DNA of 64,000 nt, taken from Bradyrhizobium paxllaeri (lineage in GTDB: Bacteria > Pseudomonadota > Alphaproteobacteria > Rhizobiales > Xanthobacteraceae). The stretch is taken from contig NZ_CP042968.1 in the NCBI RefSeq assembly GCF_001693515.2, positions 7,068,001-7,132,000 on the forward strand. Reading direction: 5' to 3'. Position 1 is the stretch's first letter, and each line of letters opens with the position of its first letter. Below the pieces are notes generated by a model. That model did not search any database and was not told the origin of the DNA. It saw only the letters and a list, made by a program, of their open reading frames with translations. Shown one piece after another: positions 62,263 to 64,000 of this stretch. Made by a program: the position numbers and the translations under genes.

Positions 62263-62739
62263 ATGCCGGAGAGCGCGATGCGCTGGGACACGCTTGAGGA
62301 AGAACAATGCTCGCTGGCGCGCACGGTGGCGGTCATTGGCGACCGGTGGAGCCTGTTGATCCTGCGGGAGTGTTTTCTTCGGGTACGCCGCTTCGACGAG
62401 TTTCAATCCAAGCTCGGCATTACCCGGCATCTGCTGGCGGACCGGCTGAAGAAGTTCGTCCGCTACGGCGTGCTGCGGCGTGCCCGCTACCAGGAAAGCC
62501 CGGCCCGCTATGAATACATCCTGACGCAACGCGGCCTGGATTTGTATCCGGTGGTGATGTCGATCGTGCATTGGGGCGACACCCACATGGTGGACGAGCG
62601 CGGCCGCCCGCTGCTGCATCAGCACAAGAACTGCGGCAAGTTTTTCGATCCGGTGATGATCTGCTCGGAATGCGGCGAGCCCATTCATGCCAAGCAGGTC
62701 CACACCCACCCGGGGCCTGGCTCCGCGGAGATCGCTTAG
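62263..62739 (+). CDS. HxlR-family transcriptional regulator
   Basis: A 158-residue winged-helix protein. It has CSLARTVAVIGDRWSLLILR, LGITRHLLADRLKKFVRYGV (recognition helix) and RYEYILTQRGLDLYPVVMS. The C-terminal 30 residues have a small Cys/His cluster (HKNCGKFFDP, ICSECGEPIHAKQVHTH) that could bind zinc. It divergently faces the operon of HCCA-isomerase, CoA-ligase, SDR and binding protein and is probably its repressor. Confidence 0.9.
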   Translation: MPESAMRWDTLEEEQCSLARTVAVIGDRWSLLILRECFLRVRRFDEFQSKLGITRHLLADRLKKFVRYGVLRRARYQESPARYEYILTQRGLDLYPVVMSIVHWGDTHMVDERGRPLLHQHKNCGKFFDPVMICSECGEPIHAKQVHTHPGPGSAEIA

Positions 62740-62915
62740 GTGCCGGTTCGCGCGCCGCCCGACATGCGGCTTGCCGATCAAATTGTTCGATAACTGATAG
62801 AAGCAGGCTTTGATAGCACGCGAGAACAATGTCGGCTAAGACGGTGATCGTGTTGCTGCGGGGCCGATTTGCTCAAGCCTTCACAAGAACTGCCGATGCT
62901 CATGGAGAAAAAGCG

Positions 62916-63821
62916 ATGCGCCTGTCTGCGGCGATGATCGCGGCTGCCTTGTTGGCCGTGCCTGCCAATGCGAGCGAACTGACCGGAACGCTGCAAAAGA
63001 TCAAGGAGACGAACAGGATCATCCTCGGCATTCAGGAAGCCTCGGTGCCCTTCAGCTACCTGGACGGCGATCAAAAGGCGATCGGATATGCCGTCGACAT
63101 CTGCCTGAGGATCGTCGACGCGGTCAAGCGCGAGCTCAAAGTCGCGAATGTCGCCGTCGAGACGCTTGCCGTCACGTCATCCAATCGCATTCCGCTCATG
63201 ATGAATGGGACGGTCGACCTCGTCTGTTCTTCCACCACCAACAATGCGGAGCGGCAGCGCCAGGTAACGTTCACCAATTCGCATTTCCTGTCGGCAACCC
63301 GGTTTGCCGCGCGGAAGTCCGACAACATCACCACAATCGATCATCTGAAAGGCAAGCCTGTCGTCGCCATATCGGGCTCGACCAACATGGTGCAGCTCAA
63401 TCAGGTCAATACCGCACGAAATCTCGGCATCGCGTTGCTGGCCGCCAAGGATCAGGCCGAGGCGTTTCTCATGCTGGAGACCGGCCGCGCGGCTGCCTAC
63501 GTCCTCGATGACGTGCAACTCGCCGTCGCGATCGCACGATCAAAAGATCCGTCCGCCTATATGATCAGCGAGGAGACCCTGTCCAGGGCCGAACCTTACG
63601 GGATCATGCTGCGCAAGGACGATGCGCCGTTCAAGGCCGTGGCCGATCGCGTGACCGCGGATCTATACAAGAGCCCGGAGATCGAAGCGGTCTACCGGAA
63701 GTGGTTCGAATCGCCGGTGCCGCCCAACGGCCTCAATTTCAAGACACCGATGTCGGCGGTCTTGCGTAAGGCATTTGCGCATCCGTCTGATAGCCCGGAC
63801 CCGGCGAGCTACGAGCGCTGA
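62916..63821 (+). CDS. Amino-acid ABC transporter binding protein (GltI-like)
   Basis: A 301-residue periplasmic protein with a signal peptide (RLSAAMIAAALLAVPANA). SBP_bac_3 motifs are RIILGIQEASVPFSYLDGDQ, AIGYAVDICLRIVDAVK, VDLVCSSTTNNAERQRQVTF and AEPYGIMLRKDDAPFK, which resemble glutamate/aspartate binding proteins. The ATG has GGAG seven bases upstream. No permease or ATPase gene follows, so it is an orphan here. The 3' end overlaps the convergent oxidoreductase gene by 13 bases. Confidence 0.92.
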   Translation: MRLSAAMIAAALLAVPANASELTGTLQKIKETNRIILGIQEASVPFSYLDGDQKAIGYAVDICLRIVDAVKRELKVANVAVETLAVTSSNRIPLMMNGTVDLVCSSTTNNAERQRQVTFTNSHFLSATRFAARKSDNITTIDHLKGKPVVAISGSTNMVQLNQVNTARNLGIALLAAKDQAEAFLMLETGRAAAYVLDDVQLAVAIARSKDPSAYMISEETLSRAEPYGIMLRKDDAPFKAVADRVTADLYKSPEIEAVYRKWFESPVPPNGLNFKTPMSAVLRKAFAHPSDSPDPASYER

Positions 63822-64000
63822 AGACTTGCGGCCGGCCCTAGTGCCGCGTAGCGGTCGCGCAGGTCGATGCGCCGGCCGGCGCTTGCGGCCTCGGCAATGG
63901 CAAGCGTTGCGCTCAGGGAGCGGGCGCCGTCCTGGACCGGCTGCAGTGATGGCGCCGTGCCGCGGATCACATCGCGAAAATGGTCGAGCTGCGCGACATA
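63809..64000 (-). CDS. Gfo/Idh/MocA-family oxidoreductase, C-terminal end (runs off the window)
   Basis: Only the last 63 codons are present, ending with TAG at 63811-63809. The visible part, YVAQLDHFRDVIRGTAPSL followed by QDGARSLSATLAIAEAASAG and RRIDLRDRYAALG, matches the conserved C terminus of this family (QxxxFxxxIRG..P......A...L.....A..SA..G). The substrate is unknown. Confidence 0.8.
   Translation of the reverse strand, partial: YVAQLDHFRDVIRGTAPSLQPVQDGARSLSATLAIAEAASAGRRIDLRDRYAALGPAASLQRS

Overview
The window looks like chromosomal DNA of an alphaproteobacterium of the Bradyrhizobium/Rhodopseudomonas group. This rests on the high G+C, the GC-rich third codon positions, the gene content (BBP2-type exopolysaccharide barrel, VpsF-type polymerase, DUF3095 cyclase-like protein, COG0523 GTPase paired with a WD40 protein) and three kinds of intergenic inverted repeat that I associate with Bradyrhizobium genomes. 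The genus is an inference; no rRNA, tRNA, CRISPR array, insertion sequence or phage gene was seen.

Layout. (1) 1-4060: a tightly overlapping zinc-uptake operon on the minus strand (His-rich membrane microprotein, ABC ATPase, permease, binding protein, COG0523 GTPase, WD40 protein), headed by a near-perfect Zur-type palindrome. (2) 4150-14230: housekeeping and stress genes: small membrane and secreted proteins (one behind an FNR/FixK-type box), a split COG0701 permease, CrcB, Fe-type superoxide dismutase, a GNAT enzyme, a MATE pump, DUF2147, DUF3095 and HtpG with a sigma-32-like promoter. (3) 14335-19945: a type I secretion ABC transporter and membrane fusion protein, divergent from a 449-residue acidic protein that is the best candidate substrate but has no RTX repeats. 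(4) 20211-26320: a cytochrome b/ethylbenzene-dehydrogenase-like heme fusion protein with a ferredoxin-type reductase, a GST, a zinc-ribbon/metallo-beta-lactamase protein and a cyclase homologue with an altered metal site. (5) 26529-32378: a copper amine oxidase, an orphan TRAP binding protein and a gamma-glutamyltransferase in one operon, divergent from an AraC/FeaR-like regulator. (6) 32375-56243: a large exopolysaccharide locus. The minus-strand operon makes precursors and the lipid-linked first sugar (UDP-glucuronate epimerase, UDP-glucose dehydrogenase, FkbM methyltransferase, GDP-mannose enzyme, initiating sugar transferase). The plus-strand operon holds a PPP-type phosphatase, OPX, outer-membrane barrel, Wzc-like co-polymerase/tyrosine kinase, VpsF-like polymerase, glycosyltransferases, two acyltransferases and a flippase, with a GH10 glycanase on the other strand and further glycosyltransferases beyond it. 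(7) 56600-64000: accessory metabolism with visible decay: a truncated AraC gene, a frameshifted branched-chain amino-acid binding protein, then SDR, acyl-CoA ligase and HCCA-isomerase-like genes divergent from an HxlR regulator, a GltI-like binding protein and the end of a Gfo/Idh/MocA oxidoreductase.

The modules connect plainly in several places. The zinc operon is one translationally coupled unit under one operator. The exopolysaccharide locus is a nearly complete Wzx/Wzy-type pathway from nucleotide sugars to export. The amine oxidase operon and the CoA-ligase operon each face their own divergent regulator. Candidates for something less described are the Zur-box-headed His-rich microprotein, the type I secretion system with a non-RTX substrate and a long-tailed fusion protein, and the PPP phosphatase sitting where a Wzb-type phosphatase would be expected.
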